Of a stretch of 64,000 nucleotides of DNA, positions 35,192-47,971 are shown one piece after another (within the stretch, counting starts at the first letter, position 1; each line of letters starts with the position of its first letter). The notes beneath the pieces are model-generated. The model did not search any database. It saw only the letters and a list, made by a program, of their open reading frames with translations, and had not been told where the DNA came from. Source of the stretch: Vanessa cardui. Taxonomy: Eukaryota > Arthropoda > Insecta > Lepidoptera > Nymphalidae. The stretch spans positions 15,872,001 to 15,936,000 of the forward strand of contig NC_061154.1 in NCBI RefSeq assembly GCF_905220365.1, written 5' to 3'. Made by a program: the position numbers and the translations under genes.

Positions 35192-35235
35192 GATCCTCAT
35201 AATCTAGTATGCCAGTGCAGACGAAAGACTAATAG
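35192..35235 (+). other. Possible 44-bp mini-exon
   Basis: Bounded by TTCATTCTTAATTTAG and GTAAGTAT, both good splice signals. One frame is open (DPHNLVCQCRRKTN, phase 0 in, phase 2 out). It could equally be a 5' UTR exon; it contains an ATG with a short closed frame. No partner exon can be tied to it. Confidence 0.22.
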
Positions 35236-38200
35236 GTAAGTATTTATTTTATAAAAACAATTGCACCGAAATATCTACAATCCGGTCAACTTTAATCGGA
35301 GTGCACGAGAATCTCATACATTAATAGCGTAAGCTGATTTTTGTCCCAGTGATTATCTCATCATATTCTCATTTTGAAAAGTACAAAGTAAAGTTTTTGT
35401 ACTTGTTCAGTTGGTTGTAGATGTGCAGGAAACGAGAGAGGATTCTTGCATCCAAGAAACTAAATTAAAAAAAAAAAAAAACGCGAACAAAACTAAATTG
35501 TGTTCCACATTCAAACAATTGATATAAAAAATAATTTAAAAAGGTTTTGGCGTCAAATTTAGATAACTACCTAAATCGCAATTAATAATGGAATGAAATA
35601 AAAACAAACCTACAAATAAATATATAACAAATAGCTTTCGATATTCCTAAAAAATCTTTTGAATAAACGCGAGGATTCGCGGGCGACTCACTAGTCTATC
35701 TGTGATGGATTATAAAAAATATGTATTCCATTGACGTTGAAGACGATTGATGGAAACATTTTCAGAGAAACTTCGATTAGTTTTTCATTGTCCTGTTATT
35801 TTAAAGTAGCATTTATAAAAAAGTGTTTCTTTGTAAATTACAGAGCATTGTCTCATTATAATTACACGTTCGGCATTGTCATCGGATAAAAATTTCCAAT
35901 TAATTATTTTATTATTGTAACTGGATATCTAATCTCTTGCAATTATGTCTCATTCGATTATTTAACTAGCTATTTGTTTTGTAATGTTATAAGTTGCGCG
36001 ATTATAGTCTTTTTTTAACTAAGTTGGTGGTAACCGCTCATGCCTCGAGAAACTCGTCTGATATAAAAAGACAATTGAGACACTTTCTCTAAATCAAAGT
36101 TCATACCAATGAAAGAGAGGTCGGGTTTCGAGACTGAGATCAAATGCTAGAATTACATTTCAGGTTTCAAAAAGGAACCACAAAGGCCTAAAAAGTAAAT
36201 AAGAATATGTTGTGATACGTCTCAATAAATCTAAGAAAACTTTCGATCGAAATTGAAGGCGAGTTTTATTTAATGATTAGTTCATTGTTTTTCTCAGTTT
36301 GTCTAACAGCAGAACTTGTAAACCTCCTGAGTACTTCTCCGTTACGATAACTATTCCTGTGGTTTTGCCTTCCTTTTTGCGGTAACCCAGCCGTTTACAA
36401 AGGTACCTTATGTCCTTCGTTGAGGACAAGGCCTGCTTCCTACCAAATTTCCCCAAATTCGATCGTTTCGCCGTGAAATTAAGATTATGAACTAAGTTTG
36501 ATGAGTTCATGCACCCGCATACAGAATGACTGGTTTAAAATAAGTTTAAAACAAATAGTTTACTGCGTTTTCGCAACATTACTCATAATTACGTACGATT
36601 TTCGCGTTGTGACTAATGATTGCGGCTGTTTTGATTCCTCGCTAGGTGAGCGATGTTTTGAGGGGCGTGTCGTGTGGGCGGTACCTTTGCGATATCTTAC
36701 CGGTTCTTTGTCTTCATATACTTACCTTACTCGCTTGGGATGTGCAGCATGATTCAGGGATAGAAGTACAGAAGGAAACCTACTGAATGCCAATATTTGG
36801 CTCAGTTAAAATTGAGCGATTTAATTCAGTCGTAATCTATTTAACTTTCATTTAAGAACTAACTCTTGGCTTACCTACCTTTTATCAATAGCCTGACCGT
36901 AGATAGTAACTCATTATAAAGATATGTATTTAAATTTGTTTTTATAGAATATAACATTGGGCATCAACGTTCTATTCCAAGAATTTTGCTTAGAAAAATA
37001 TTGTTACTAAGTGCCAATTGTAATCTAACTTAGCAAAAGTTATAAAGTTGTTACTCACGTAGTTACTACTATAAGAAGAAAATAATATGTATTTTTTTTA
37101 TATCGAAGTTAGTCGCGAATTGTTACTTGATGATGGTAAGACATATTGGCAGGACATTGGGAGAGGGCACCACTAGTGAGAATAAGTATTTTTCTTGCAT
37201 TACCATTGAATAAATTAGTTTTCTGTAATTAACTATTAAAATTTTTGGCTGTTTGTGGAATTATATAATTTTCTCTGAGGTCGCGAACAATTCAATACTT
37301 ATATTCAACTCACATGTTCACATTCAAACTTTCAATAAGCACTATTAAATATAAACATAAGAATTAATAACATTAAATGCTTAGATATATACAAATATGA
37401 AATAATATTAGTTACGGTATAAATCTTGACCGCGTGGATTAACATGATGATTTTATTAATAATGGGATTTGTATGGTAGTCCTGAAACGATCGCCTCCTG
37501 GCTATTTATTAATACTGCAAAAAATTGGTCCGCTGAGTTTCTTTCGTCGGTTCTTCTCAATTCAGGGTATTTTTTTTTTCCGAACCGGTGGTCGTGTTTA
37601 ATTTCACCATCAATAAGTAAGTATAAAGCTTCCATATTGAATCAAGGAGTGTTAGTTAGTTTGATAATAACTTTCCGTACACGAGTACAATTTGTGTGCT
37701 GAAGTAAGCTATAGAAAACTTGCACTGTGGACTAGAGTATTCCATACCCAATCATATTAAATTCCACATTTGTACAATCTCACGCACTTGTATCTATATA
37801 ATAACAACACCACACTTAATAATAATGTTACACTAGTTACGGTACCAATTTATGATCTCAATTTTTTTTACAAATAATCACGTTAACAGAAATAATCACT
37901 AGTTTCAGAACAAATTTTGTAACGATAATCAAGTTCTTTTTATACCATTCATACCGAATATATCTTTTAAAAATTTATACATGATCATGTCAATGAGCCT
38001 GGTACACACATCTAGAAAAGTCGTTGACACAATTCCGTTTACATAAATTTTCTAAATTTCCTTTGTACACATTTCACTATTGACACATATTGCGTTTAAA
38101 TATATTCGATAGTTTTCGATTATACATGTCACAAAGTTATTAATGTAAACAGAGCTGTAATTATACCTATATCTCATTTAAAAAGTATCGAATTTCCAAA

Positions 38201-38487
38201 TAAACATCACATTTTGAAATGAGAATAACATTTAACATTTGCGATAACTTAACTTTGTATATATATTTTATTACATAAGAGTATCAAAATACGTTTTAAT
38301 AGTGAATTTTAATATACTACAGTATAATTTGTACAATGATCTAGCTGAGGTTTTACAAGATCAAAATATACTTTATTAAATAAAAAAATCATTCTAGTGT
38401 ATGACTATTGACACCTTTTGAATGTCACTTCATAGAACTGTATTAAAAGTAAAGCAAAGTTCGCAATGGAGATTTTACCGAAAAGTC
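35236..38487. other. AT-rich stretch without recognised gene
   Basis: Contains the shared unnamed repeat at about 35320-35355. Opposite-strand open frames at 36277 and 36498 have no family signature. Nothing else supportable. Confidence 0.3.
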
Positions 38488-38779
38488 TTTTTTTTATGTT
38501 ATATGTTGGCGGACGAGCATACAGGCCACCTGATGGTAAGTGGTCACCATCATCCATAGACAATGACGCTGTAAAAAATATTAACTATTCCTTACATCAT
38601 CAATGTGCCACCAACCTTGGGAACTAAGATGTTATGTCCCTTGTGCCTGTAATTACACTGGCTGACTCACCCTTCAAACCGGAACTAAACAATACTGAGT
38701 ACTGTTATTTGGCGGTAGAATAACTGATGACTGGGTGTTACATACCCAGACGGGCTTGCACAAAGCCCTACCACCAAGA
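38488..38779 (-). repeat. Interspersed repeat (family B), near full length
   Basis: Reverse copy: starts GTTGGCGGACGAGCATACAG-like and ends AGCCCTACCACCAAG on the plus strand. The left boundary of the tandem duplication (38642) falls inside it. Confidence 0.88.
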
Positions 38780-39971
38780 AAAGAACTCAGTAGTCTATTA
38801 AGGAACTCAGTAGTTCGTTTTTTCCAAGTTTTAATTACAATGTCGTGTTAGTTAAATACAATATATTCTTTCTAAAAGTCAAGAAGTATTGGCTTCACGC
38901 TTTTTTACAATCTGTTTAATCTTATGTTGAATAAACTTTCTTATTAATTAATGTTTTTTTTAACAAACTATTCGAATTTATTGATTAGAAAACTATCGAT
39001 TTTTTATGAATTGACATTGCCGAATAGGAAACGTGGCATTATAAGCGTTTCCTCACTTTTAGTGTTGATGCAATGATTCATTTATTCTTTCCAGGTGACC
39101 AATATATGTACATACAAAGAGAGTCTCTAGCTTCAATATTATCAAAGTATCATATCATCGAAGTAATATGCTATAGAACATAATACATAATATGGAAATA
39201 ACCAAAACATATTAGACGAGAGGTAACAATATCAGTTATCGTTCTAATCGTTAATTCTGCGGAGCTTAGTTTTCCTTTTAGTAACGGTAATAATTGAAGA
39301 TTCCACTGCAGCGTAGAATCTATTAATTAGTTTTAATGATTTTATTTTATAGCATTTTAAACTATATTTTGTTTATTATAACCCAATCTTAAATCCGCGA
39401 CAATGCACGGTTAACGTCTTCATAATTAGTTTTTCTTGAAATATGGTGAAATATCATTAGAAAACATTGTCAAAACTTGTCAGGTAGATTATTTATATAA
39501 ATAAGTATATATATATATATACGTATAAATAAGTATATATATACTTCGCGACTTCGCTCGAGATTTGTGGGTATCAGGCATAAAGAAGTAGTCTTATTAC
39601 TTCACAATTAAATTTCATGAAGTTTGCTTCATTGGTTTGAGCCACATTGATAGATAATACGAATAGATAGACAGGCGAATTTCCTTTTATAATATTAGTT
39701 AAACATAAAATATAATCAAATTGCCATTTATATGAGCACCCTTTTGGCATAACTGAAAGAAAACAAAGTTGTTTGAAATAGCTTTAGCCTAACTGAAATT
39801 ATGGCTAAAACCTAAGATATATGTACCACCATAATTGCCACAGGGTAGATGATTAATGGTGTGCTAATGGGCTGACTGTGTATGTAAACCCACAAACAAC
39901 GACGTCTTGTAAGGTTTTATCAATAACAATTTATAGTAAGTAAAATATTTTTGTTCCAAAATATCAATATT

Positions 39972-40160
39972 GATTTTATAAATGTGAAAGTAACTCTGCC
40001 TGTGTGTGTCTCTTTCACGACCAAACCGCTGAACCGAATTTCATGAAATTTCGTATGAAGCAATCATGAACTCTAAAAAAGGACATAGGCCCACTTTTTT
40101 GCCTAACACATGTTAACCAACACCCTAAAACCCGAACGAAGTAGCGGGAAACTACTAGTA
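39972..40160 (+). repeat. Interspersed repeat (family A), in copy 1
   Basis: Starts TTTTATAAATGTGAAAG, contains CCAAACCGCTGAACCGAAT and ends GGGAAACTACTAGT. Same family as 2331-2522. Confidence 0.75.
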
Positions 40161-41700
40161 TATATATAATTTTTTACACTGCCTCTGTGATTAAACGCCT
40201 ATGACGTCATAGTTTACTTACCCATTGTGTATAGTGTTCTTTCAGTACGTTTTTTTGTAAATTGATTAAAATATATATGAGTGACTTGTAGTTTACAATC
40301 AAATGAAAATAAAAACAAAAGTGTTAATATTACTACCACGAGTCAATATTACAGGTGCAATCTAATTTTGTCGGATTACGATCTGTTAGCATATGTAAAA
40401 TATTAGAACATGTAAAAAAAAAAGAAAATCGATGTATGATCCTCCAGACTGATTTCGGTCACGTCGGTCAATCTCAAAGAGATTAGCCAACAACACAGGA
40501 AATATTACAATGCACAAATATTTGCGTTAACACAGGTGCAGTTTCTATTCCCGCACACTTATAATCCGGATGGGTAATGTGATTCGACCGAAAACACTTC
40601 AGACGCAAGTTTCTCCAAACTCAGGGCTATCATTTTTTTTTGACGGATGTTCACAATAACGTCTTGTCAGCCAGTCATTGGATTTGAACCCAGAACCAAC
40701 TAACAACTAGACGAGTGAATCGAGTCGGATAATAGATTATTTACGTGATACACAAGTTTCCAGACAATAAGATTGTTTCGTTTGACACGTGTATTATTTT
40801 CATTTACCCTGCCATTTATTTGAAGTGATAATAATTTGGTAAATATTTATAGCTTGAAGCCGTCTTGGAGCCATATTTTTAGAAAATGTTTTTTTGTATT
40901 CATTAATGTTTAAGTATACATTTGTGAACTTATCTCCACCTATGAATAATATGACAATCGAATCGATTATTCAAATTTCTTTGTATTTATAGAAATTTAA
41001 ACGGGATCACTTATTTCATATTTAGTACTATGGACGACACTGTTTATATCATCACTCTCTCTATATAATTTCACTCATTTGATTATACAAACCACTTCGA
41101 TTTGAGTGTATTTGAAGTATATATAGCATTAGTTATAATGTTATCCAAGCATATCCAAATTTGGTGACTACATCGTCTCCGCATGTACGCAAGTAATCAA
41201 TTAAAAAAACAAAATATACGTTAATATCTAGTAGTCCTTTAATACTACGCTTTTGAATCGTAATTTTACTATATTAAAAGTATAGCTATAACTGCTATAA
41301 AGAAATAAACAACATAATTTTTATCTCCATATTAACTTTACCTCTTTATAATATTAGTAAATATAATGTTTCCTTTTTGTATCAAATGTATTGACTGTTT
41401 AATGCAATATGTAGAATATAATAGCGTTAATACTATACAAGCGTTTAATAATAATTGATAGTTTGAAACTGATCTTGCACAAATAATCCAATTATAATTG
41501 TTTCAGATTTGCTTTGAACAGAATTTTAGTATTAACCTAATTCTCATCCCAATCTATGATACATTTCAATAGCTTTCATATAGAGTCGTTTGATGAATTA
41601 AATTTTTGCCACCAGACGATATTTTGAAATATGCAATTTAGAATATAATGATGATATAACAAATATACATAATAAAGAAACAGTACTGGCTGATTCCCAA

Positions 41701-41980
41701 ATGGCAGATGACCCAATGGTTAGAACTCGTGCATCTCAACTGATGATTGCTGGTTCAATCCGAGGCAAGTACCACTGAATATTCATGTGCTTAATTTTTA
41801 TTTATAATTCATCTCGTGCTTAGCGGTCAAGGAAAACATCGTGAGGAAACCTGCATGTGTCGCCATGCATATTCCACCAACCCGCATTGGAAAAGCGAGA
41901 TCGAATATGTTCCAAACCTTCTCCTCAAAGGGAGGGGAGGCTTCAGACCAACAATGGGAAATTTACAGGCTGTTGTTGGT
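41701..41980 (+). repeat. tRNA SINE, older copy, in copy 1
   Basis: Runs from ATGACCCAATGGTTAGAACT to AAATTTACAGGCTGTTGTTG. More diverged than the copy at 56371, so an old insertion that predates the duplication. Confidence 0.85.
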
Positions 41981-42425
41981 TGCTAATAAACTCAAGAAAT
42001 CAATTTGACCATTATTATTGATAGTAACTGTTTCCTTCCTTGTCTGATTAATTAAGTAAAAAGAGAAAGAAAGTGAACAGAAATACTACCTTTTAGATAA
42101 ATTGTAGTTATATGGACGGATTGAAGGCTAATACAATTATAAGTGTTGTTTTTTGTACTTCTTTCACCTCGAAGGGATATCGGGTGACCTAATTACTGGA
42201 CGATATCAGGGGTAAGGATAAATATAGATTAGCGAAAGTTAACTACCAACTATTATTATAAATTCGAATATGGGCTGATTGGTTAGTTTATTTTCCACAA
42301 TAACGGATCGTATTAAACCTATCTGTCGGTCAGTATGTTATGCTTTCACAGCTAAACTACTGAACTTAATGAAATTTTGGTATGGAGTAAGCTCGAATCC
42401 TCAAGGAGGCCCTTATTATAAAACC

Positions 42426-45400
42426 TGTGCCTGTAATTACACTGGCTGACTCACCCTTCAAACCGGAACTAAACAATACTGAGTACTGTTATTTGGCGGT
42501 AGAATAACTGATGACTGGGTGTTACATACCCAGACGGGCTTGCACAAAGAAAAGAACTCAGTAGTCTATTAAGGAACTCAGTAGTTCGTTTTTTCCAAGT
42601 TTTAATTACAATGTCGTGTTAGTTAAATACAATATATTCTTTCTAAAAGTCAAGAAGTATTGGCTTCACGCTTTTTTACAATCTGTTTAATCTTATGTTG
42701 AATAAACTTTCTTATTAATTAATGTTTTTTTAACAAACTATTCGAATTTATTGATTAGAAAACTATCGATTTTTTATGAATTGACATTGCCGAATAGGAA
42801 ACGTGGCATTATAAGCGTTTCCTCACTTTTAGTGTTGATGCAATGATTCATTTATTCTTTCCAGGTGACCAATATATGTACATACAAAGAGAGTCTCTAG
42901 CTTCAATATTATCAAAGTATCATATCATCGAAGTAATATGCTATAGAACATAATACATAATATGGAAATAACCAAAACATATAAGACGAGAAGTAACAAT
43001 ATCAGTTAACGTTGTAATCGTTAATTCTGCGGAGCTTAGTTTTCCTTTTAGTAACGGTAATAATTGAAGATTCCACTGCAGCGTAGAATCTATTAATTAG
43101 TTTTAATGATTTTATTTTATAGCATTTTAAACTATATTTTGTTTATTATAACCCAATCTTAAATCCGCGACAATGCACGGTTAACGTCTTCATAATTAGT
43201 TTTTCTTGACAGTCTTGAAATATGGTGAAATATCATTAGAAAACATTGTCAAAACTTGTCAGGTAGATTATTTATATATACTTCGCATCTTCGCTCGAGA
43301 TTTGTGGGTATCAGGCATAAAGAAGTAGTCTTATTACTTCACAATTAAATTTCATGAAGTTTGCTTCATTGGTTTGAGCCACATTGATAAATAATACGAA
43401 TAGATAGACAGGCGAATTTCCTTTTATAATATTAGTTAAACATAAAATATAATCAAATTGCCATTTATATAAGCACCCTTTTGGCATAACTGAAAGAAAA
43501 CAAAGTTGTTTGAAATAGCTTTAGCCTAACTGAAATTATGGCTAAAACCTAAGATATATGTACCACCATAATTGCCACAGGGTAGATGATTAATGGTGTG
43601 CTAATGGGCTGACTGTGTATGTAAACCCACAAACAACGACGTCTTGTAAGGTTTTATCAATAACAATTTATAGTAAGTAAAATATTTTTGTTCCAAAATA
43701 TCAATATTGATTTTATAAATGTGAAAGTAACTCTGCCTGTGTGTGTCTCTTTCACGACCAAACCGCTGAGCCGAATTTCATGAAATTTCGTATGAAGCAA
43801 TCATGAACTCTAAAAAAGGACATAGGCCCACTTTTTTGCCTAACACATGTTAACCAACACCCTAAAACCCGAACGAAGTAGCGGGAAACTACTAGTATAT
43901 ACATAATTTTTTACACTGCCTCTGTGATTAAACGCCTATGACGTCATAGTTTACTTACCCATTGTGTATAGTGTTCTTTCAGTACTTTTTTTTTGTAAAT
44001 TGATTAAAATATATATGAGTGACTTGTAGTTTACAATCAAATGAAAATAAAAACAAAAGTGTTAATATTACTACCACGAGTCAATATTACAGGTGCAATC
44101 TAATTTTGTCGGATTACGATCTGTTAGCATATGTAAAATATTAGAACATGTAAAAAAAAAAAGAAAATCGATGTATGATCCTCCAGACTGATTTCGGTCA
44201 CGTCGGTCAATCTCAAAGAGATTAGCCAACAACACAGGAAATATTACAGTGCACAAATATTTGCGTTAACACAGGTGCAGTTTCTATTCCCGCACACTTA
44301 TAATCCGGATGGGTAATGTGATTCGACCGAAAACACTTCAGACGCAAGTTTCTCCAAACTCAGGGCTATCATTTTTTTTTGACGGATGTTCACAATAACG
44401 TCTTGTCAGCCAGTCATTGGATTTGAACCCAGAACCAACTAACAACTAGACGAGTGAATCGAGTCGGATAATAGATTATTTACGTGATACACAAGTTTCC
44501 AGACAATAAGATTGTTTCGTTTGACACGTGTATTATTTTCATTTACCCTGCAATTTATTTGAAGTGATAATAATTTGGTAAATATTTATAGCTTGAAGCC
44601 GTCTTGGAGCCAATATTTTTAGAAAATGTTTTTTTGTATTCATTAATGTTTAAGTATACATTTGTGAACTTATCTCCACCTATGAATAATATGACAATCG
44701 AATCGATTATTCAAATTTCTTTGTATTTATAGAAATTTAAACGGGATCACTTATTTCATATTTAGTACTATGGACGACACTGTTTATATCATCACTCTCT
44801 CTATATAATTTCACTCATTTGATTATACAAACCACTTCGATTTGAGTGTATTTGAAGTATATATAGCATTAGTTATAATGTTATCCAAGCATATCCAAAT
44901 TTGGTGACTACATCGTCTCCGCATGTACGCAAGTAATCAATTAAAAAAACAAAATATACGTTAATATCTAGTAGTCCTTTAATACTACGCTTTTGAATCG
45001 TAATTTTACTATATTAAAAGTATAGCTATAACTGCTATAAAGAAATAAACAACATAATTTTTATCTCCATATTAACTTTACCTCTTTATAATATTAGTAA
45101 ATATAATGTTTCCTTTTTGTATCAAATGTATTGACTGTTTAATGCAATATGTAGAATATAATAGCGTTAATACTATACAAGCGTTTAATAATAATTGATA
45201 GTTTGAAACTGATCTTGCACAAATAATCCAATTATAATTGTTTCAGATTTGCTTTGAACAGAATTTTAGTATTAACCTAATTCTCATCCCAATCTATGAT
45301 ACATTTCAATAGCTTTCATATAGAGTCGTTTGATGAATTAAATTTTTGCCACCAGACGATATTTTGAAATATGCAATTTAGAATATAATGATGATATAAC

Positions 45401-46165
45401 AAATATACATAATAAAGAAACAGTACTGGCTGATTCCCAAATGGCAGATGACCCAATGGTTAGAACTCGTGCATCTCAACTGATGATTGCTGGTTCAATC
45501 CGAGGCAAGTACCACTGAATATTCATGTGCTTAATTTTTATTTATAATTCATCTCGTGCTTAGCGGTCAAGGAAAACATCGTGAGGAAACCTGCATGTGT
45601 CGCCATGCATATTCCACCAACCCGCATTGGAAAAGCGAGATCGAATATGTTCCAAACCTTCTCCTCAAAGGGAGGGGAGGCTTCAGACCAACAATGGGAA
45701 ATTTACAGGCTGTTGTTGGTTGCTAATAAACTCAAGAAATCAATTTGACCATTATTATTGATAGTAACTGTTTCCTTCCTTGTCTGATTAATTAAGTAAA
45801 AAGAGAAAGAAAGTGAACAGAAATACTACCTTTTAGATAAATTGTAGTTATATGGACGGATTGAAGGCTAATACAATTATAAGTGTTGTTTTTTGTACTT
45901 CTTTCACCTCGAAGGGATATCGGGTGACCTAATTACTGGACGATATCAGGGGTAAGGATAAATATAGATAAGCGAAAGTTAACTACCAACTATTATTATA
46001 AATTCGAATATGGGCTGATTGGTTAGTTTATTTTCCACAATAACGGATCGTATTAAACCTATCTGTCGGTCAGTATGTTATGCTTTCACAGCTAAACTAC
46101 TGAACTTAATGAAATTTTGGTATGGAGTAAGCTCGAATCCTCAAGGAGGCCCTTATTATAAAACC
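42426..46165. repeat. Tandem segmental duplication, copy 2 (3740 bp)
   Basis: Same content and orientation as 38642-42425. Differences seen: loss of 13 bases (CCCTACCACCAAG) near the start, a shorter TA microsatellite, a 9-base gain (the AGTCTTGAC region near 43208), and roughly 15 to 20 substitutions, nearly all in the first 2.2 kb. From 44641 on the two copies keep a constant 3740-base offset. Contains repeat A at 43711-43898 and the SINE at 45441-45720. Confidence 0.95.
45441..45720 (+). repeat. tRNA SINE, in copy 2
   Basis: Counterpart of 41701-41980 at 3740 bases distance; I saw no differences between them. Confidence 0.85.
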
Positions 46166-46640
46166 CTGTATAATTTATATAAGAGTAGTAATAATATTTA
46201 ATTATACTTCTCCGTGAATATTTATCAAATGTATCGAACCTGTTTCTACAAATTTTCTTTAATTTTTTTTTTTTTTTTAATTTTTTTTAATTTTTTTAAT
46301 TACATCAAGAGTTATAATAGAGCGACGGTGAGGTTACCAGTGTTATCAATTAGCTGTTATCTATGAAGCAAAGTCTCTCAAGCCCAAGATCGCATTTCCG
46401 TACTTATAAAGATCAATGTTACTTTAGATATCTTTCTACCACGAATACTACAATAAAAATAGCAATAATATGTATTTATTATATATGTATGTGTTTCCTC
46501 TTTTTTCCTCTCTCTTTCCTGCAAGCTGGGGCAATGATTTCGTGGAAAGAGACAGAAATGTGCCTGTGTGGAGTCAGGGAAGCTGAATGAACGTGCGTGG
46601 TGCTGGCGCTGCCTGACATATATCAACACATTTTCCGTGA
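46166..46640. other. Single-copy spacer right of the duplication
   Basis: Contains a T-rich run (about 46260-46300). Overlapping opposite-strand open frames (46363 plus, 46378 minus) show no protein features. Confidence 0.35.
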
Positions 46641-46644
46641 TTAT

Positions 46645-46840
46645 TAATCATCATACTCCTGCCCTTATCCCAATTTTATTTGGGGCCGGCGCAGCATGTC
46701 TTCTCCTTCCATACTTCTCTGTCAGACGTCATCTCACAAGTAACATTATTTCTAGCCATATCGTCTTTCACACAATCCATCCATCGTTTCCTTGGTCGTC
46801 CTCTACCTCTATATCCATCCACATCCATGCTCAAGTGATG
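46645..46840 (-). mobile_element. RTE-like LINE remnant
   Basis: The reverse complement encodes the same R-R-x-x-K-R-W-M-D-C-V and M-T-S-D-R-E-V-W signature as 18776-18991, and about 45 bases around TTCCATACTTCTCTGTCAGA are shared. It ends in CCCCAAATAAAATTGGGATA (minus reading), a 3' sequence familiar from lepidopteran elements. Confidence 0.65.
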
Positions 46841-47151
46841 CTCAAGTGACATTCCGTGATTATTAATATACTAACTGATTAACAATTCTACTAGCTTTAG
46901 TCAAAATGTATACATATGTATGTTTGCTTTTTTTACGCGCCTAATCCTGTCTCTTCCTTGTACCATTATTAACAGCGTAAACCAATTGACAGTAAAATAA
47001 ATTTACCCATTATTACGTTTCAAATGATCTGCCCTCAGATGTGTCTGATTTGTTGATACCATTATTTGATTTTTTTTTTCAATTTTTTTCAATCATTATT
47101 TTTTTCAAAATCATTATTGACAATAAATCTTTATTTTTTTTTGAAAATTTT

Positions 47152-47391
47152 GACGACCTCCGTGGTCGAGTGGTGTGTACACCGGTTTTCAAGGGTACGC
47201 CACTCCGAGGTCCAGAGTTCGATTCCCGGGCGAGTCGATATAGATTATCATTAATTTTCTATGTTGTCTTGGGTCTGGGTGTTTGTGGTACCTTCGTTAC
47301 TTCTGATTTTCCATAACACAAGTGCTCTAACTACTTAAATTGGGATCAGAGTAATGTATGTGATGTTGTCTCATATTTATTTATTTATTTA
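47152..47391 (+). repeat. Second tRNA-derived SINE, full length
   Basis: The head has an A box TGGTCGAGTGG (47163-47173) and a B box GAGTTCGATTC (47215-47225) spaced like a tRNA promoter. The body (TTGTCTTGGGTCTGGGTG, GGGATCAGAGTAATGTATGT) ends in a TATTTATTTATTTAT tail. Full tRNA cloverleaf pairing is not present, so this is not a functional tRNA gene. The open frames at 47041 and 47066 run through it. Confidence 0.85.
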
Positions 47392-47684
47392 TAATCAGCT
47401 TGAAGTAAATAAAGTAATGTTTACAGCATTATCTGTACGTTCATCAGCATATCAGTTCATTTGCATGAGTTTTAAGCCGGAAAGGAATTACTTATTGTTA
47501 CTAATTATATCTCATTCGTAGAATAAAGTAATCATATACAAATTTTACTTATTCGCTGAAATGATTTAATTTTATCTTAAATAATTTGGCATAATTATTT
47601 TTGTGAAAAAAGTTCATATATTGTTTGAGTTATGTTATGTGCGAAAAGAGACTTGATCATTTATAGTCTTTCAGTCTACCTACA

Positions 47685-47971
47685 TTTTTTTATGGAATAG
47701 GTTGGCGGACGAGCATATGGGCCACCTGATGGTATGTGGTCACCATCACCCATAGACAATGACGCTGTAAGAAATATTAACTATTCCTTACATCGTCAAT
47801 GCGCCACCAACCTTGGGAAATAAGATGCTATGTCCCTTGTGCCTGTAGTTACACTGGCTCACTCACCCTTCAAACCGGAACACAACAATACTGCGTACTG
47901 TTGTTTAGCGGTAGAATATCTGATAAGTGGGTGGTACCTACCCAGGCGGGCTTGCACAAAGCCCTACCATC
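47685..47971 (-). repeat. Interspersed repeat (family B), near full length
   Basis: Plus reading: AGGTTGGCGGACGAGCATAT ... GGCGGGCTTGCACAAAGCCC. The plus ORF at 47799 lies inside. Confidence 0.88.

Larger units (their letters stand above)
38642..42425. repeat. Tandem segmental duplication, copy 1 (3784 bp)
   Basis: Begins TGTGCCTGTAATTACACTGG inside repeat family B and ends CCCTTATTATAAAACC. The whole segment recurs immediately downstream at 42426-46165. It holds a decayed LINE 3' end (about 38780-39090), interspersed repeat A (39972-40160), and a SINE (41701-41980), but no gene. A TA microsatellite at about 39505-39541 is longer here than in copy 2. Confidence 0.95.

Noticed and set aside
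36277..36510. Minus frame with KFGRKQALSSTKDIRY, reminiscent of transposase DNA-binding regions
   Set aside because: Only a vague similarity to pogo/Tigger-like helix-turn-helix segments; no catalytic residues or terminal repeats found nearby.
46363..46849. Overlapping ORFs around 46.4-46.8 kb
   Set aside because: They run across the border of a retrotransposon remnant and have no independent support.
47152..47230. Possible functional tRNA gene
   Set aside because: A and B boxes are present, but a cloverleaf cannot be formed and the unit continues into a SINE body with a repeat tail.
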